From: Sulfurimonas sediminis
GTDB taxonomy: Bacteria > Campylobacterota > Campylobacteria > Campylobacterales > Sulfurimonadaceae
Direction: 5' to 3'
DNA: 64,000 nucleotides
Assembly: GCF_014905115.1 (NCBI RefSeq)
Contig: NZ_CP041235.1
Location: forward strand, 1,736,001 to 1,800,000
The translations under genes and the position numbers were made by a program. Within the stretch, counting starts at the first letter, position 1. Each line of letters opens with the position of its first letter. Under the pieces are notes generated by a model. That model saw only the letters and a program-made list of their open reading frames with translations, searched no databases and was not told where the DNA came from. Positions 46,148 through 55,007 of this stretch are shown here, piece by piece.

Positions 46148-46199
46148 ATTATATACTTATCATGAAATTAATTTTGCTACTTAAGTTGCAAAATCAATT
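46148..46199 (-). promoter_or_regulatory. clpB promoter with 12-base inverted repeat
   Basis: On the minus strand TATAAT (46153-46148) lies about 32 bases before the clpB ATG. Upstream of it, at about -35 to -60, AATTGATTTTGC and GCAAAATTAATT form an inverted repeat with one mismatch and a 10-base spacer (46166-46199). This is neither a CIRCE element nor a clear HAIR box. Confidence 0.5.
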
Positions 46200-46222
46200 A
46201 TACCTACCTGAGTCTCTGTTTG

Positions 46223-47104
46223 TCAAGAAATCTTAGCACAATCACTCACAAATCTTTTTTTTCTATAACGTTTCAGCATACTTTCATTGCCGCTTACTCC
46301 GCCACTGTGAATATAGATCATCTTTTCACTTGTCTGTTCAAGCAGTGCCTGCCACATTGCAGGAGCATACAAAAGATCAAACTCAATCCCCTTTACATGT
46401 AAAGCCTTGTATATCTCATAAAACTCTTTATAGGGTTTTGCAAAATGGTACTTTCTTTTTGGTTCCAGGATAACAAGATTGTTCGGAATTTCCGCCAAAG
46501 CACGCATTTGCGTTTTGAGATAGCTGCTGTCTCCTATGCAGGGTGTTGTATAAACTCTGTACTCAGGTAAAGCAAGTGCTAAAAAAAGTGCTGTTGTTCC
46601 TGTACCAGAAGGTGTTGCGACTGCCTTTACATGTAAGCCTCTGCTTTGTTCTTGTATCTCCTGCGCTAAAACTTTCAATCCTGCTTTTGCTTCTTGTACT
46701 GCGCCACCCTGATCAACAAAACAGGTTTTTGCATTTACATGTAAGCGCAAAGAAGCAATAAACTCTTTATAAAAATCATTTTCTATCTCTATGTGCTGCA
46801 TACCTAATTTCAGGGCATGCGCATAGTTTCCGCTACCTCGTTCTTTTTGTGTTGCAGAGAGTTTTTTTGTATAGTAAAGAAATTTCCATTTTTTTTTCTG
46901 ACATAAGGCGGCCAATGCCAGCATAGCATTAGACTGTGTTCCACCGTAGGATATCAGCGTGTCATAAATATTGTCTGGAGTATTTAGGAGTGTGTAGAGT
47001 TTTCTGTATTTGTTCCCCGCCAAACAGGGATCAATAAGGTCATCGCGTTTGACAAAAAACTCTCTCTCTTCTAAAATAATCTTAGAAAGAGGAGAGTTTT
47101 GCAT
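46223..47104 (-). CDS. D-cysteine desulfhydrase / 1-aminocyclopropane-1-carboxylate deaminase-like PLP enzyme
   Basis: A 293-residue fold-type II PLP protein. The PLP lysine is in KRDDLIDPCLAGNKYRKLYTLL, followed by YGGTQSNAMLALAALC, the Gly-rich ATPSGTGTTALFLALAL that holds the phosphate, and YIHSGGVSGNESM near the end. It is shorter than characterised ACC deaminases (about 330-340) and the substrate cannot be fixed from sequence; D-cysteine or another small amino acid is likely. The gene contains three TACATGTA palindromes. It follows the parvulin gene with a 6-base gap. Confidence 0.8.
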   Translation of the reverse strand: MQNSPLSKIILEEREFFVKRDDLIDPCLAGNKYRKLYTLLNTPDNIYDTLISYGGTQSNAMLALAALCQKKKWKFLYYTKKLSATQKERGSGNYAHALKLGMQHIEIENDFYKEFIASLRLHVNAKTCFVDQGGAVQEAKAGLKVLAQEIQEQSRGLHVKAVATPSGTGTTALFLALALPEYRVYTTPCIGDSSYLKTQMRALAEIPNNLVILEPKRKYHFAKPYKEFYEIYKALHVKGIEFDLLYAPAMWQALLEQTSEKMIYIHSGGVSGNESMLKRYRKKRFVSDCAKIS

Positions 47105-47110
47105 GCATAA

Positions 47111-47941
47111 CTACTTAATAGATGCTTTTTTCTGCAGTTCATCCATTTTTTTCTTCATAACAGTTTTGAATTTTTCCATTTTCAGACGCTGTTCTATAAA
47201 TGCTTTGACCTCATCAAAACTTCTTGTCATTGACGGTTTTTTATCTTCCACATAAATAACATGGTATCCAAACTGTGTTTTAACCGGCTCTGATGTCACT
47301 TCGCCTTTTTTCATAGAAAAGACCTTGTCATTAAAAGCAGGGACCATTTGCCCTTTACTGAAATACCCAAGATCTCCACCTTTTGGTCCACTTGGTCCAG
47401 TAGACTCTTTTTTCGCCAATGCTATAAACTTTTCTTTGAGTTTTTCTCCGCTTAAATGTTTTAACTGCGCAATGATTTTTTCTGCTTCCTCTTTGGTTTT
47501 TACTAAAATATGACGGGCATGCACGCTCTCTTTTTCATTAAATTCTTCTTTGTTTTTGTTATAGTAATCTTTTAACTCTTTTGTTGAAATTTTAATGCCG
47601 TCGAGCAGTTTCTTCTGCCAAACCTGAATAGCAAGCTCTTTTTTCATTCTCTGTTCAAGCTTCTTGTATTCACTCTTGTACTCCGCAGAGTTGATGATAC
47701 CGGATTTTTTGGCATCATCATAAATCAACTCTTTGCCTATAAGCTGTTGTAAAACCTGTTGTCTGAATGCAGCCTGACGATCAGCCGGTACCTGATTAAA
47801 ACGCCCCTGTGTTGCCTGCATAAGCTCCTGGTCGACTTCTTCCTGGGTAATCGGTTTTCCGTTTACTGTCACTAGTGTTTTTGCACAGACGACTGAACCT
47901 GTCAACAACAGGGCAGATAATAGCATTGTAATTTTATTCAT
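47111..47941 (-). CDS. Periplasmic peptidyl-prolyl isomerase, PpiC/SurA type (PEB4-like)
   Basis: A 276-residue exported chaperone. Residues 1-20 are a signal peptide (ALLLTGSVVCAKT). A SurA-like N-terminal helical region follows with VNGKPITQEEVDQELMQ. A single parvulin domain lies at about 138-235: VHARHILVKTKEEAEKI, GPSGPKGGDLGYFSKGQMVPAFNDKVFSMKKGEVT and FGYHVIYVEDKK. This matches the PEB4/Cj0596 type of Campylobacter, which helps outer-membrane protein assembly. Confidence 0.9.
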   Translation of the reverse strand: MNKITMLLSALLLTGSVVCAKTLVTVNGKPITQEEVDQELMQATQGRFNQVPADRQAAFRQQVLQQLIGKELIYDDAKKSGIINSAEYKSEYKKLEQRMKKELAIQVWQKKLLDGIKISTKELKDYYNKNKEEFNEKESVHARHILVKTKEEAEKIIAQLKHLSGEKLKEKFIALAKKESTGPSGPKGGDLGYFSKGQMVPAFNDKVFSMKKGEVTSEPVKTQFGYHVIYVEDKKPSMTRSFDEVKAFIEQRLKMEKFKTVMKKKMDELQKKASIK

Positions 47942-47999
47942 TATAGAGTTCCTTACTAAATTGATAAAGAGAAGTTTAATAACAATATATTAATAGTTA

Positions 48000-49964
48000 T
48001 TAAACAGATTCATTTTCATAGCTTATTTTAAGGTATTTGTCTAAAATATACTCCAGCTTCTCTCTTGTGAGCGGCTTTGAAAGGTAATCATCAAGTCCCT
48101 CTTCCAAAAGCATCTCCTTGTCTCCTTCCATTGCCATTGCTGTCAGAGCAACAATCGGTGCCTGTGATTTTAAGAGCATCATATCTTTAATCTCTTTGGT
48201 TGCAACAATCCCGTTCATATACGGCATATCTATATCCATAAATATAATGTCATATTTTTTCTCTTTATACATTTTTACCGCTTCAAGCCCGTTAGAGGCG
48301 GTAGAAACATCTATGTTATACTCTTCCAGGAGTATTTTTATCAGACGCTGATTGATAAGATTGTCTTCCACAACCAAAGCCTCGGTTTTATCTTTGAGCG
48401 TAAGTTCATTTTTATCTTCATTGGTATATTTGTAGCTGTTTGCCATATACAGATGTTTGGCTATCACACTGGCTAGCAATGGTTTTTCTATCACTTCATC
48501 AACAATATGTGTCATCTTTGTTTGCAGCTTTTCATCTTCATCCAAAAGAAAAACAACAGGTGCCTGCTTTTTGTATGTCGCCAGATCCAGTATCCACGAT
48601 GAATCACCCTGATCACCTACCACATAGAGTTCATCTATATCTGTATAAATATCATCATTGAGTTCAGAAGATTTTGTCACATTAATAGCAAAAGAACGCA
48701 AATAGGTCGTTAAGAAATTGGCATCATCCACTTTTTCTTTATCCAGTAAAAGCACTTTTGCTTTTTTATTTGGCATCATTTTGTAGTTTTGCCCTCTTGA
48801 AGCTTTAAAATCCAGAACAAAATTCACATAGGTACCATTGTCTAATTCACTTTTTATACGTAATTCTGATCCCATCAACCGTACCAGACCGCTTGAGAGG
48901 CTCAATCCTATGCCGAGTCTCTCATCTGCATGACTGCCTGCGGTAAAAGGTTCATCCATAAGGGATATTTGTTCTTGAGACATCCCCTGACCATTGTCTT
49001 TGACACTAAAACCGACAGAACAGGCTCCGTTTTGGAGTCGTTTTAAAAGTTTTACTTCTATAATAACCTTACCGCCATGCGGTGTAAACTTAATGGCATT
49101 TTGAATGATAGAACGCATAACCTGCAAAATTTTGTTTGCATCACCCTCTAGTTCCTGTGGCAATTTCGGGTCTATAAAACTCATAACCTGTACCCCGTTG
49201 TTGCTTGCTTTGTCAAAACATGTATATATGAGTTTCTCCATTGCAACAAGAAGATTGAAAGGTTCTGACTCCACTGTAAGACGTCCGCTTTGTAACTGCG
49301 CCAAATCCAAGAGACTTTCAATATTATTCATCAGGTTTTTAGAAGAATAGTCAATCATATCAAGGTATTCATTCTGATGTTCGTTGAGACTGGTCTCTTT
49401 GAGCAGCTCTATAAACCCGAGAATTCCATTCATCGGAGTTCTAAATTCATGTCCTATATTGGCCAAAAATTTTGTTTTTAGCTTTTCAACCTCTTTCACC
49501 TGCAAACGTGCTTTTTCCAACTCTGTCACATCTTTTAATTCTAATATATACAGCTTCATGTTTTTTGAATACTTGTGACACTTTGCTTCAATACTGAGAA
49601 GTTGTCCCTTTGCATCGGTCATATTTACCCTGTAACCATCGCTTTTGTACTTTTTAATATAATCCAGCCAACTTTTGTCAGACTCGGTAAAGATCTCTTC
49701 ACTCTCACTCAAAAACATATCACGAATACTTTCATTGGCTCTTTTAAAATCTTTTATATCAAAATAATTCATTGTAGTGAAAAAAGTTTTATTCGCACCT
49801 ATCCACCCTTCGCCTTGTAAAAAATAGAGCATCATAGTATCACTGCTGTCTGCCGCTTCAATAAAAAAATCTTTGTCCAATTGTGAAAAAAGAGTCTCCT
49901 TTTTTTTGCCTGTATCATACACATGCGTGTTTTTTTGTTTTGAAAACAGTGAAAATATGCCCAT
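48000..49964 (-). CDS. Hybrid sensor histidine kinase with PAS-like sensor and C-terminal receiver
   Basis: A 654-residue soluble kinase. A PAS-like region (about 35-150) precedes the phosphoacceptor helix FLANIGHEFRTPMNGILGF (His172) and an ATPase domain (VKDNGQGMSQEQ; ERLGIGLSLSSGLV). A middle segment (about 395-505, KAKVLLLDKEKVDDANF) resembles a receiver that has lost its acidic pocket. The last 120 residues form a full receiver: ALVEDNLINQRLIKILLEEY, DIIFMDIDMPYMNG (phosphoacceptor Asp), VALTAMAMEG and YLSKPLTREKL. No signal peptide or membrane helix is seen. The output partner is unknown. Confidence 0.9.
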   Translation of the reverse strand: MGIFSLFSKQKNTHVYDTGKKKETLFSQLDKDFFIEAADSSDTMMLYFLQGEGWIGANKTFFTTMNYFDIKDFKRANESIRDMFLSESEEIFTESDKSWLDYIKKYKSDGYRVNMTDAKGQLLSIEAKCHKYSKNMKLYILELKDVTELEKARLQVKEVEKLKTKFLANIGHEFRTPMNGILGFIELLKETSLNEHQNEYLDMIDYSSKNLMNNIESLLDLAQLQSGRLTVESEPFNLLVAMEKLIYTCFDKASNNGVQVMSFIDPKLPQELEGDANKILQVMRSIIQNAIKFTPHGGKVIIEVKLLKRLQNGACSVGFSVKDNGQGMSQEQISLMDEPFTAGSHADERLGIGLSLSSGLVRLMGSELRIKSELDNGTYVNFVLDFKASRGQNYKMMPNKKAKVLLLDKEKVDDANFLTTYLRSFAINVTKSSELNDDIYTDIDELYVVGDQGDSSWILDLATYKKQAPVVFLLDEDEKLQTKMTHIVDEVIEKPLLASVIAKHLYMANSYKYTNEDKNELTLKDKTEALVVEDNLINQRLIKILLEEYNIDVSTASNGLEAVKMYKEKKYDIIFMDIDMPYMNGIVATKEIKDMMLLKSQAPIVALTAMAMEGDKEMLLEEGLDDYLSKPLTREKLEYILDKYLKISYENESV

Positions 49965-50014
49965 ATTTTACCCCTTTTAAAAAGTTATTGCTTTGATTAT
50001 AACATATAAGTTGC

Positions 50015-50020
50015 TAAAAT
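50015..50020 (+). promoter_or_regulatory. -10 box 6 bases before nth (possible leaderless transcript)
   Basis: The extended box TGCTAAAAT ends at 50020 and the nth ATG is at 50027. No Shine-Dalgarno lies between. Transcription would start at about the A of ATG. Confidence 0.45.
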
Positions 50021-50026
50021 ACATTT

Positions 50027-50668
50027 ATGAAAAAAGCAACAAAAAAAGAGATCCAAGAGATCCAAAAACGTTTTGTGGAGCGCTACAGTGATGCGGTCAC
50101 AGAACTGCATTATAAAAATGCCTATGAACTGGTCATTGCCGTAGCACTCTCAGCACAATGTACCGACAAACGAGTCAACCTTATTACTCCTGCCCTGTTT
50201 GAAAAATATCCCACACCTCAAGATTTGGCAGATGCTGATATAGAAGAGGTGAAAAAGCTTATTAACACCTGTTCTTTCTTTAACAACAAAGCAAAAAACC
50301 TCATAGCCATGGCAAAACGTGTAGTAGAAGTGTATGACGGTGAAATCCCGATGAATGAAAAAGAGTTGCAGACGCTGGCGGGTGTGGGGCAAAAAACGGC
50401 TAATGTTGTCATGATAGAATACACCGGTGCGAATCTTATGGCAGTAGACACCCATGTTTTTCGTGTCGCACACAGACTGGGACTGAGTGATGACAAAACG
50501 GCCAAGGCAACAGAAGCCACTTTGGTAAAAAAATTTAAAACCGACTTACATGTACTCCATCAGGCAATGGTTCTGTTTGGAAGATATATCTGCACTGCCA
50601 AAAATCCAAAGTGTGAAAAGTGCTTTTTAACAGAATTTTGTAAAACAAAAGAGAGTTTTAAAGTTTAG
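50027..50668 (+). CDS. nth: Endonuclease III (DNA glycosylase/AP lyase)
   Basis: Removes oxidised pyrimidines from DNA and nicks the abasic site. Motifs are ALSAQCTDKRVN, the helix-hairpin-helix with catalytic lysine (LAGVGQKTANVVM), the catalytic Asp in MAVDTHVFRVAHRLG, and the [4Fe-4S] cluster ligands CTAKNPKCEKCFLTEFC near the C-terminus. The length of 213 residues is normal. There is no ribosome-binding site before the ATG. Confidence 0.96.
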   Translation: MKKATKKEIQEIQKRFVERYSDAVTELHYKNAYELVIAVALSAQCTDKRVNLITPALFEKYPTPQDLADADIEEVKKLINTCSFFNNKAKNLIAMAKRVVEVYDGEIPMNEKELQTLAGVGQKTANVVMIEYTGANLMAVDTHVFRVAHRLGLSDDKTAKATEATLVKKFKTDLHVLHQAMVLFGRYICTAKNPKCEKCFLTEFCKTKESFKV

Positions 50669-50693
50669 GTATGCAAAATGCTTGGAAATCAAT

Positions 50694-50945
50694 ATGATAA
50701 AAATATATTTACTGATACTCTTTACTCTGCTTTTTAACGGCTGTGTAAACAAACACGGAATTTCCGCAAAATATTACAGTGACTGTAAAGAGTACTACGA
50801 TTTTCAGGGCTATTACCACAAAGAGTGCGGAGATGATGACATCATCACTTACGAAACAATGGACAAAGAGCTGCAAAAAGCTACAAAAAAAGTAAAAAGC
50901 CTTTTTGTCAAAGAGAAGCCGCCGGTAGAAAAAAACGTCTGGTAG
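50694..50945 (+). CDS. Small lipoprotein, function unknown
   Basis: About 83 residues starting MIKIYLLILFTLLFNGCVNK: a short signal peptide ending in a lipobox (LFNGC). The mature part is Tyr- and Cys-rich (YYSDCKEYYDFQGYYHKECGDDD) and then helical and basic. The frame extends to 50682, but the ATG at 50694 gives a proper signal peptide. It ends 3 bases from the convergent cmoA stop. Probably an envelope protein; no family recognised. Confidence 0.7.
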   Translation: MIKIYLLILFTLLFNGCVNKHGISAKYYSDCKEYYDFQGYYHKECGDDDIITYETMDKELQKATKKVKSLFVKEKPPVEKNVW

Positions 50946-50948
50946 TGC

Positions 50949-51659
50949 TTACTCTTTAACAGCTATAAAGGTGGCGAAGTTTGCCCATCGCAACAACACT
51001 TCGCAGTGAGAAAAACCTGCATTTAATGCCATTTTTATATTTTCTTCTTCACTGTAAGGCACCAGTACATTTTCCAAAGCTTCGCGTTTTTGCATAATTT
51101 CATACTCGGAATAGCCCTGCTCTTTTTTAAAATCATAATAGCATTCAATCAACTCTTTATTAAGCTTCGGATGATGCGAAATAACTTTTTCGCTAAATAT
51201 AAATACACCCTCTTTTTTGAGTGAAACGGCTATTTTTTTGACCAGCTCCTCACGAACAAGAGGACGAATAAACTGCAGAGTATAGTTACTGATAAAAACA
51301 TCTGCCTCTTTGTAATCATAACTCAGTATATCTGCATTGCAAACTTCTATGTCGGCACCATACGCTTCACATTTTTTTCTTGCACGCGTGAGCATTGCTT
51401 CAGAATTGTCAAGACCGATAAGTTCTGCCTTGTTTGAGAGTTTTCTGTGAATACTCAGCAGTGTGGATGCGGTTGAACAGCCAAGATCATAGATTCTGCC
51501 GTTTTCATTCAAATTTTTCAGTGCAAAAAACTCAGTAATTTTTTGAGCCTCTTTGTAAAAGGGAACACTGCGCTCAAGCATATCATCAAAGACTGCTGCC
51601 ACTTCTTCATCAAATTCAAACTGTTTTTTTATCGGTTTTGTAAATACTTTATCATTCAT
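50949..51659 (-). CDS. cmoA: Carboxy-S-adenosyl-L-methionine synthase
   Basis: Makes carboxy-SAM from SAM and prephenate for the CmoB-dependent cmo5U34 tRNA modification. The 236-residue SAM-dependent fold starts [24 protein letters not shown], a CmoA hallmark, followed by [16 protein letters not shown] (SAM motif I), [16 protein letters not shown] and [16 protein letters not shown]. cmoB is not in the window. It converges with the lipoprotein gene. Confidence 0.92.
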   Translation of the reverse strand: MNDKVFTKPIKKQFEFDEEVAAVFDDMLERSVPFYKEAQKITEFFALKNLNENGRIYDLGCSTASTLLSIHRKLSNKAELIGLDNSEAMLTRARKKCEAYGADIEVCNADILSYDYKEADVFISNYTLQFIRPLVREELVKKIAVSLKKEGVFIFSEKVISHHPKLNKELIECYYDFKKEQGYSEYEIMQKREALENVLVPYSEEENIKMALNAGFSHCEVLLRWANFATFIAVKE

Positions 51660-51710
51660 AACTGGAATTTTATCAAAATAAGCCTATAATTGAGCAAAAA
51701 AAGGATATTG

Positions 51711-52058
51711 ATGGAACTTTCACTCTCTTCTTGGATGATGATTGCTTTTTTAGTCGGTCTTGGTCTGAGTGCATGGAAAATGTATAAATTTATGCCGACA
51801 AAACAACTCAAAGATGATGATACAACCCCTCAGGCACAGACAGAGTTAATGGATTTGATTTTAAAAATCATAAAAGGCAGTCACGGAGAACTCACAGAAA
51901 AAGAGTTGCATGAAATGGTCACACAGCACGAAGATTTTGACAAAGAGCATTTTTGGAGATTTAACGAGAACAAACTGAGACAGCTGTTGCATATACACTA
52001 TGCAAAAAATCCTGATACAAAAAGTATCAAGGATATTCACAAGAAACTACACTCTTAG
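51711..52058 (+). CDS. Hypothetical protein with N-terminal membrane helix
   Basis: 115 residues. One membrane segment (SSWMMIAFLVGLGLSAWKMY, about 5-24) is followed by a soluble helical domain with many His and Glu (HGELTEKELHEMVTQHEDFDKEHFWRF). The frame begins upstream at a TTG (51690), but AAAGGA lies just before the ATG at 51711. TATAAT some 25 bases upstream is a likely -10. Family not recognised. It overlaps the opposite fba gene end by 4 bases. Confidence 0.65.
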   Translation: MELSLSSWMMIAFLVGLGLSAWKMYKFMPTKQLKDDDTTPQAQTELMDLILKIIKGSHGELTEKELHEMVTQHEDFDKEHFWRFNENKLRQLLHIHYAKNPDTKSIKDIHKKLHS

Positions 52059-53134
52059 TTTCTATCCATTGCATTCAAGTCTTTATAGGCTTGAATAACT
52101 CGCTCGACCAGACCTTCCTGCCCGGCGCGCAGCCATTTTCTCGGATCGTAGTATTTTTTGTTTGGTTTGTCTTCACCTTCCGGATTTCCGATTTGACTCT
52201 GGAGATAATCATGATACTTTTCAATATACTGACGCACACCGTTCCATGTTGCCCACTGTGTATCTGTATCGATATTCATTTTTATGACACCATAGCTGAT
52301 TGCTTCACTGATTTCTGAAGGCAAAGATCCCGAACCGCCGTGAAACACAAAGTTGACAGGTTTTTCTTTTGTATGCAGTTTCTCTTGAATATATTTTTGT
52401 GAATTGTCTAGTATTTTAGGCGTCAACTGTACATTTCCAGGCTTATACACACCGTGTACATTTCCAAATGAAGCGGCTATGGTAAAGTTTGGAGAAATTT
52501 CACTCAACTCTTTATAGGCAAGAGCCACCTCTTCAGGTTGAGTATATAAAAGTGCATTGTCAATGTTTGTGTTGTCTACACCGTCTTCTTCTCCGCCTGT
52601 ACACCCAAGCTCTATTTCAATGCTCATACCGATTTTGTTCATTCTTTCAAAATAGGCTTTACATGTACCGATGTTTTCATTTAAAGACTCTTCTGAGAGA
52701 TCAAGCATATGGGAAGAAAACAGCGGTTTTCCCTGTGTTTTGTAATAACTCTCCCCTGCTTCAAGCAGAGCGTTAATCCACGGAAGCAGTTTTTTTGAAG
52801 CATGGTCAGTATGTAAAATCACGGCAACACCGTAAGCCTCCGCCATCATATGGGTATGAATTGCACCGGCCACCGCACCAATAATTGCAGCTTTTTCACC
52901 ATCATTGCTTAAACCTTTGCCTGCATAGTAGGAAGCGCCCCCGTTACTGAACTGTATAATCACAGGAGAGTTGGCTTTAGCAGCAGCTTCCAATACACCG
53001 TTGACAGAGTCAGTATTTACAACATTGACAGCAGGTATGGCAAAACCATTTTCTTTTGCATATTCATAGACTTTTAAAACATCATCACCAAAAAGGACCC
53101 CGGGTTTAACAATATCCAATACACCATTACTCAT
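52055..53134 (-). CDS. fba: Class II fructose-bisphosphate aldolase
   Basis: Zinc-dependent aldol cleavage or condensation of fructose 1,6-bisphosphate. In an autotroph this serves gluconeogenesis. Zinc and catalytic residues are in AVILHTDHASKK (Asp, His), IEIELGCTGGEEDGVDN, ASFGNVHGVYKPGN (His) and NFVFHGGSGSLPSEI (His). The length of 359 residues is typical of the class IIA enzyme. GGGAATTAT precedes the ATG. Confidence 0.95.
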   Translation of the reverse strand: MSNGVLDIVKPGVLFGDDVLKVYEYAKENGFAIPAVNVVNTDSVNGVLEAAAKANSPVIIQFSNGGASYYAGKGLSNDGEKAAIIGAVAGAIHTHMMAEAYGVAVILHTDHASKKLLPWINALLEAGESYYKTQGKPLFSSHMLDLSEESLNENIGTCKAYFERMNKIGMSIEIELGCTGGEEDGVDNTNIDNALLYTQPEEVALAYKELSEISPNFTIAASFGNVHGVYKPGNVQLTPKILDNSQKYIQEKLHTKEKPVNFVFHGGSGSLPSEISEAISYGVIKMNIDTDTQWATWNGVRQYIEKYHDYLQSQIGNPEGEDKPNKKYYDPRKWLRAGQEGLVERVIQAYKDLNAMDRN

Positions 53135-53199
53135 AATAATTCCCTAAAAAATTTAATTTTGCAATTATAATATATAGTTCATTTAAAAGAACTTTATGC

Positions 53200-53205
53200 T
53201 AAAAT
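53200..53205 (+). promoter_or_regulatory. -10 box of the cyclase-like / coiled-coil / fapA operon
   Basis: TATGCTAAAAT, an extended -10, lies 23 bases before the ATG at 53229, with AAAGGA as ribosome-binding site in between. It would drive all three genes up to the interrupted fapA. Confidence 0.5.
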
Positions 53206-53228
53206 CGTAGCTCTAAAGGATACTGAAA

Positions 53229-53864
53229 ATGAGTAATGAAGCAGAAATCAATACTGACATTGTTTTGATAGATATCATTAATTTTTCAATGCTTACTATA
53301 CAGCAGCAGTATGAAATCATCAATTTTTTGACACGCAGTTACAAAAAAATCATACAACGTCTGCTTGAAAGTGCAAAACTTCCTGTAGAAGAACTTGTTT
53401 TGGGTTATATCCCGACAGGAGACGGGTTTTACTGCATACTCACACCAAAGTTCAGAGGCTACGGAACAATTTTAGGGCTGAGCTTTCATCATTTTTCGGA
53501 GCAGCTTTCAAAGAAATTTTCCTATTTCCATGGCTTGCGTATAGCAGTGCATACAGGCAAAATCAATAAATTTACAGACATTTTGGGGCATCAGAATTTT
53601 ATAGGCACCGGACTTAATGACTGTGCCCGATACCTGGAAATCAAAGACTTCAGTATTTCAACAGTAATGATCTCTGATGAAGCATATTACAATTTTAAAC
53701 GTTTCATTACTGTGCACAAAGAGTACAACCAACTCCTGCAGGAAAGGGAATTTAAAAAGTCCACCCTCTTTGCTTTTAAGGACAAGCATGGCAATGAAAA
53801 AAAAGGATACCGTGTATGGCTGAGAAAATCAGGTATAATTATTCCTCCAATTTATAAATTTTAA
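53229..53864 (+). CDS. Class III nucleotidyl cyclase-like protein, probably altered active site
   Basis: A 211-residue protein with the class III cyclase pattern: IVLIDIINFSMLT (first metal Asp), YIPTGDGFYCIL (second metal Asp in GDG), LRIAVHTGKI, and FIGTGLNDCARYLE, which keeps the Asn and Arg of the NxxxR transition-state pair. The substrate-selecting Lys normally four residues before the GDG Asp is Ile here. It may therefore make another nucleotide, or only bind one. It starts an operon with a coiled-coil protein and FapA. Confidence 0.7.
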   Translation: MSNEAEINTDIVLIDIINFSMLTIQQQYEIINFLTRSYKKIIQRLLESAKLPVEELVLGYIPTGDGFYCILTPKFRGYGTILGLSFHHFSEQLSKKFSYFHGLRIAVHTGKINKFTDILGHQNFIGTGLNDCARYLEIKDFSISTVMISDEAYYNFKRFITVHKEYNQLLQEREFKKSTLFAFKDKHGNEKKGYRVWLRKSGIIIPPIYKF

Positions 53865-53891
53865 CACCCGGTGTTTAAGAAAGGACAGTAT

Positions 53892-54530
53892 ATGAAACTT
53901 ACACTCGATGAATATTCAAAAAAATTTAAAATGTCAAAAGAGATGATCAGTTCAAAACTCCGCAGCAAAAAGTTAAATTATATCGTTGAAGATGACACTG
54001 TTTACATAATTGTTCCTGATGAAGCCTCACCACAACCGCAACAAAACACTTCGCCTGCAAAACCACGCACAACTGTTGCCATGGTTTTATCATTGTACCA
54101 AAAAGAGAACCTGCAGCTCAAAGCAAAAATTGTCCAACTCGAAGAAAAAATAGACAAACTCATCAATGACAAAGAGCAGATGCTCCGTGATGAGATGAGT
54201 AAAATAGAAAAAGTTTATGCCACCAAAGACGAGCAGTTAAAGCAGGTTTTAGAACTGCTCAACACAAAACTTCTTGCCCAAAACAGCAACACGGTCCATG
54301 ATGTCGAACCTTTGCCCCAAACACAAAAAGCCATAGAGGTGGAAAAAGAAAACCAAATTGTTGAGCTGAAAACCTATTTGAAAACACTTGATCTGGAACC
54401 CTACCAGAGAAAAATCATCAAAAAAAGATTTTTAGCCGTATATGACAGTGATATCAGAGTCATTAAGCAAAACGGTAAACTGTACCTCGATTTTGCGAAG
54501 TATGATTACAGTGATTTGCTAGAGTATTAA
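53892..54530 (+). CDS. Coiled-coil protein with N-terminal MerR-like helix-turn-helix (DUF3972-like)
   Basis: 212 residues from the ATG at 53892, preceded by AAAGGAC; the frame extends to 53871. Residues 1-45 (LDEYSKKFKMSKEMISSKLRSKKL) look like a MerR-type helix-turn-helix. A Pro/Gln linker follows, then a coiled coil (about 75-135). The C-terminus (YQRKIIKKRFLAVYDSDIRVIKQNGKLYLDF) is compact and conserved-looking. From memory it resembles DUF3972 proteins of Campylobacterota, whose function is unknown. It lies between the cyclase-like gene and fapA, 27 and 3 bases apart. Confidence 0.6.
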   Translation: MKLTLDEYSKKFKMSKEMISSKLRSKKLNYIVEDDTVYIIVPDEASPQPQQNTSPAKPRTTVAMVLSLYQKENLQLKAKIVQLEEKIDKLINDKEQMLRDEMSKIEKVYATKDEQLKQVLELLNTKLLAQNSNTVHDVEPLPQTQKAIEVEKENQIVELKTYLKTLDLEPYQRKIIKKRFLAVYDSDIRVIKQNGKLYLDFAKYDYSDLLEY

Positions 54531-54533
54531 TGA

Positions 54534-55005
54534 ATGCCAAAAAAAACAGAACACAAAATCATAAAAACCCGTCATATCAAAGAAGCATTACAAACCTTTG
54601 CACAGGAGAATTTTATTCTTCCCTCAGAGTGTGACTTTGTTATAAACAAAACACAAACATATATAAAAAGCAATACAAACGCTTCTTTTGAACTCTACAG
54701 CAAAGAGATACAGGAAAAATACAAAGATAAAGAAAAAATACTCAATGAGCATGTGGAATTTCATCAACTCTATACCATTACCCTTATGAAAAAAGAAAAA
54801 AAAGATCTTGAACTTGAATATACTATAGATTTTTCAAAATTTTTCACACATCCTTTTTTGATACTGTCGCCGGATTCAAAAATTCCCTATAAATCACACC
54901 AGCCTGTTGAGTTGTTAAAAATACTCTTTAGAGAATGCAACAAAATCAAAGCGTATCATAAAATACTTGTGAACATCTTTGATGAAGAGATGAAAAAAGC
55001 TCTGA
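54534..55005 (+). pseudogene. fapA: FapA-like (DUF342) gene, 5' fragment interrupted by two IS elements
   Basis: The first 157 codons of a 559-codon gene. It begins MPKKTEHKIIKTRHIKEALQ and reads to FDEEMKKAL, after which IS-A copy 2 enters; the present ORF ends at 55037 with IS-encoded residues. Joined to 57588-58795 it gives a continuous frame (KKAL then KILVKYIYAG). This N-terminal region is the variable part of FapA-like proteins. FapA family members influence flagellar assembly in Vibrio and may bind polysaccharide. The intact protein is certainly not made from this locus. Confidence 0.85.
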
Positions 55006-55007
55006 TA

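Noticed and set aside
53229-53864. Naming the cyclase-like gene adenylate cyclase
   Set aside because: The Lys that selects ATP is missing, so the substrate and even activity are uncertain.
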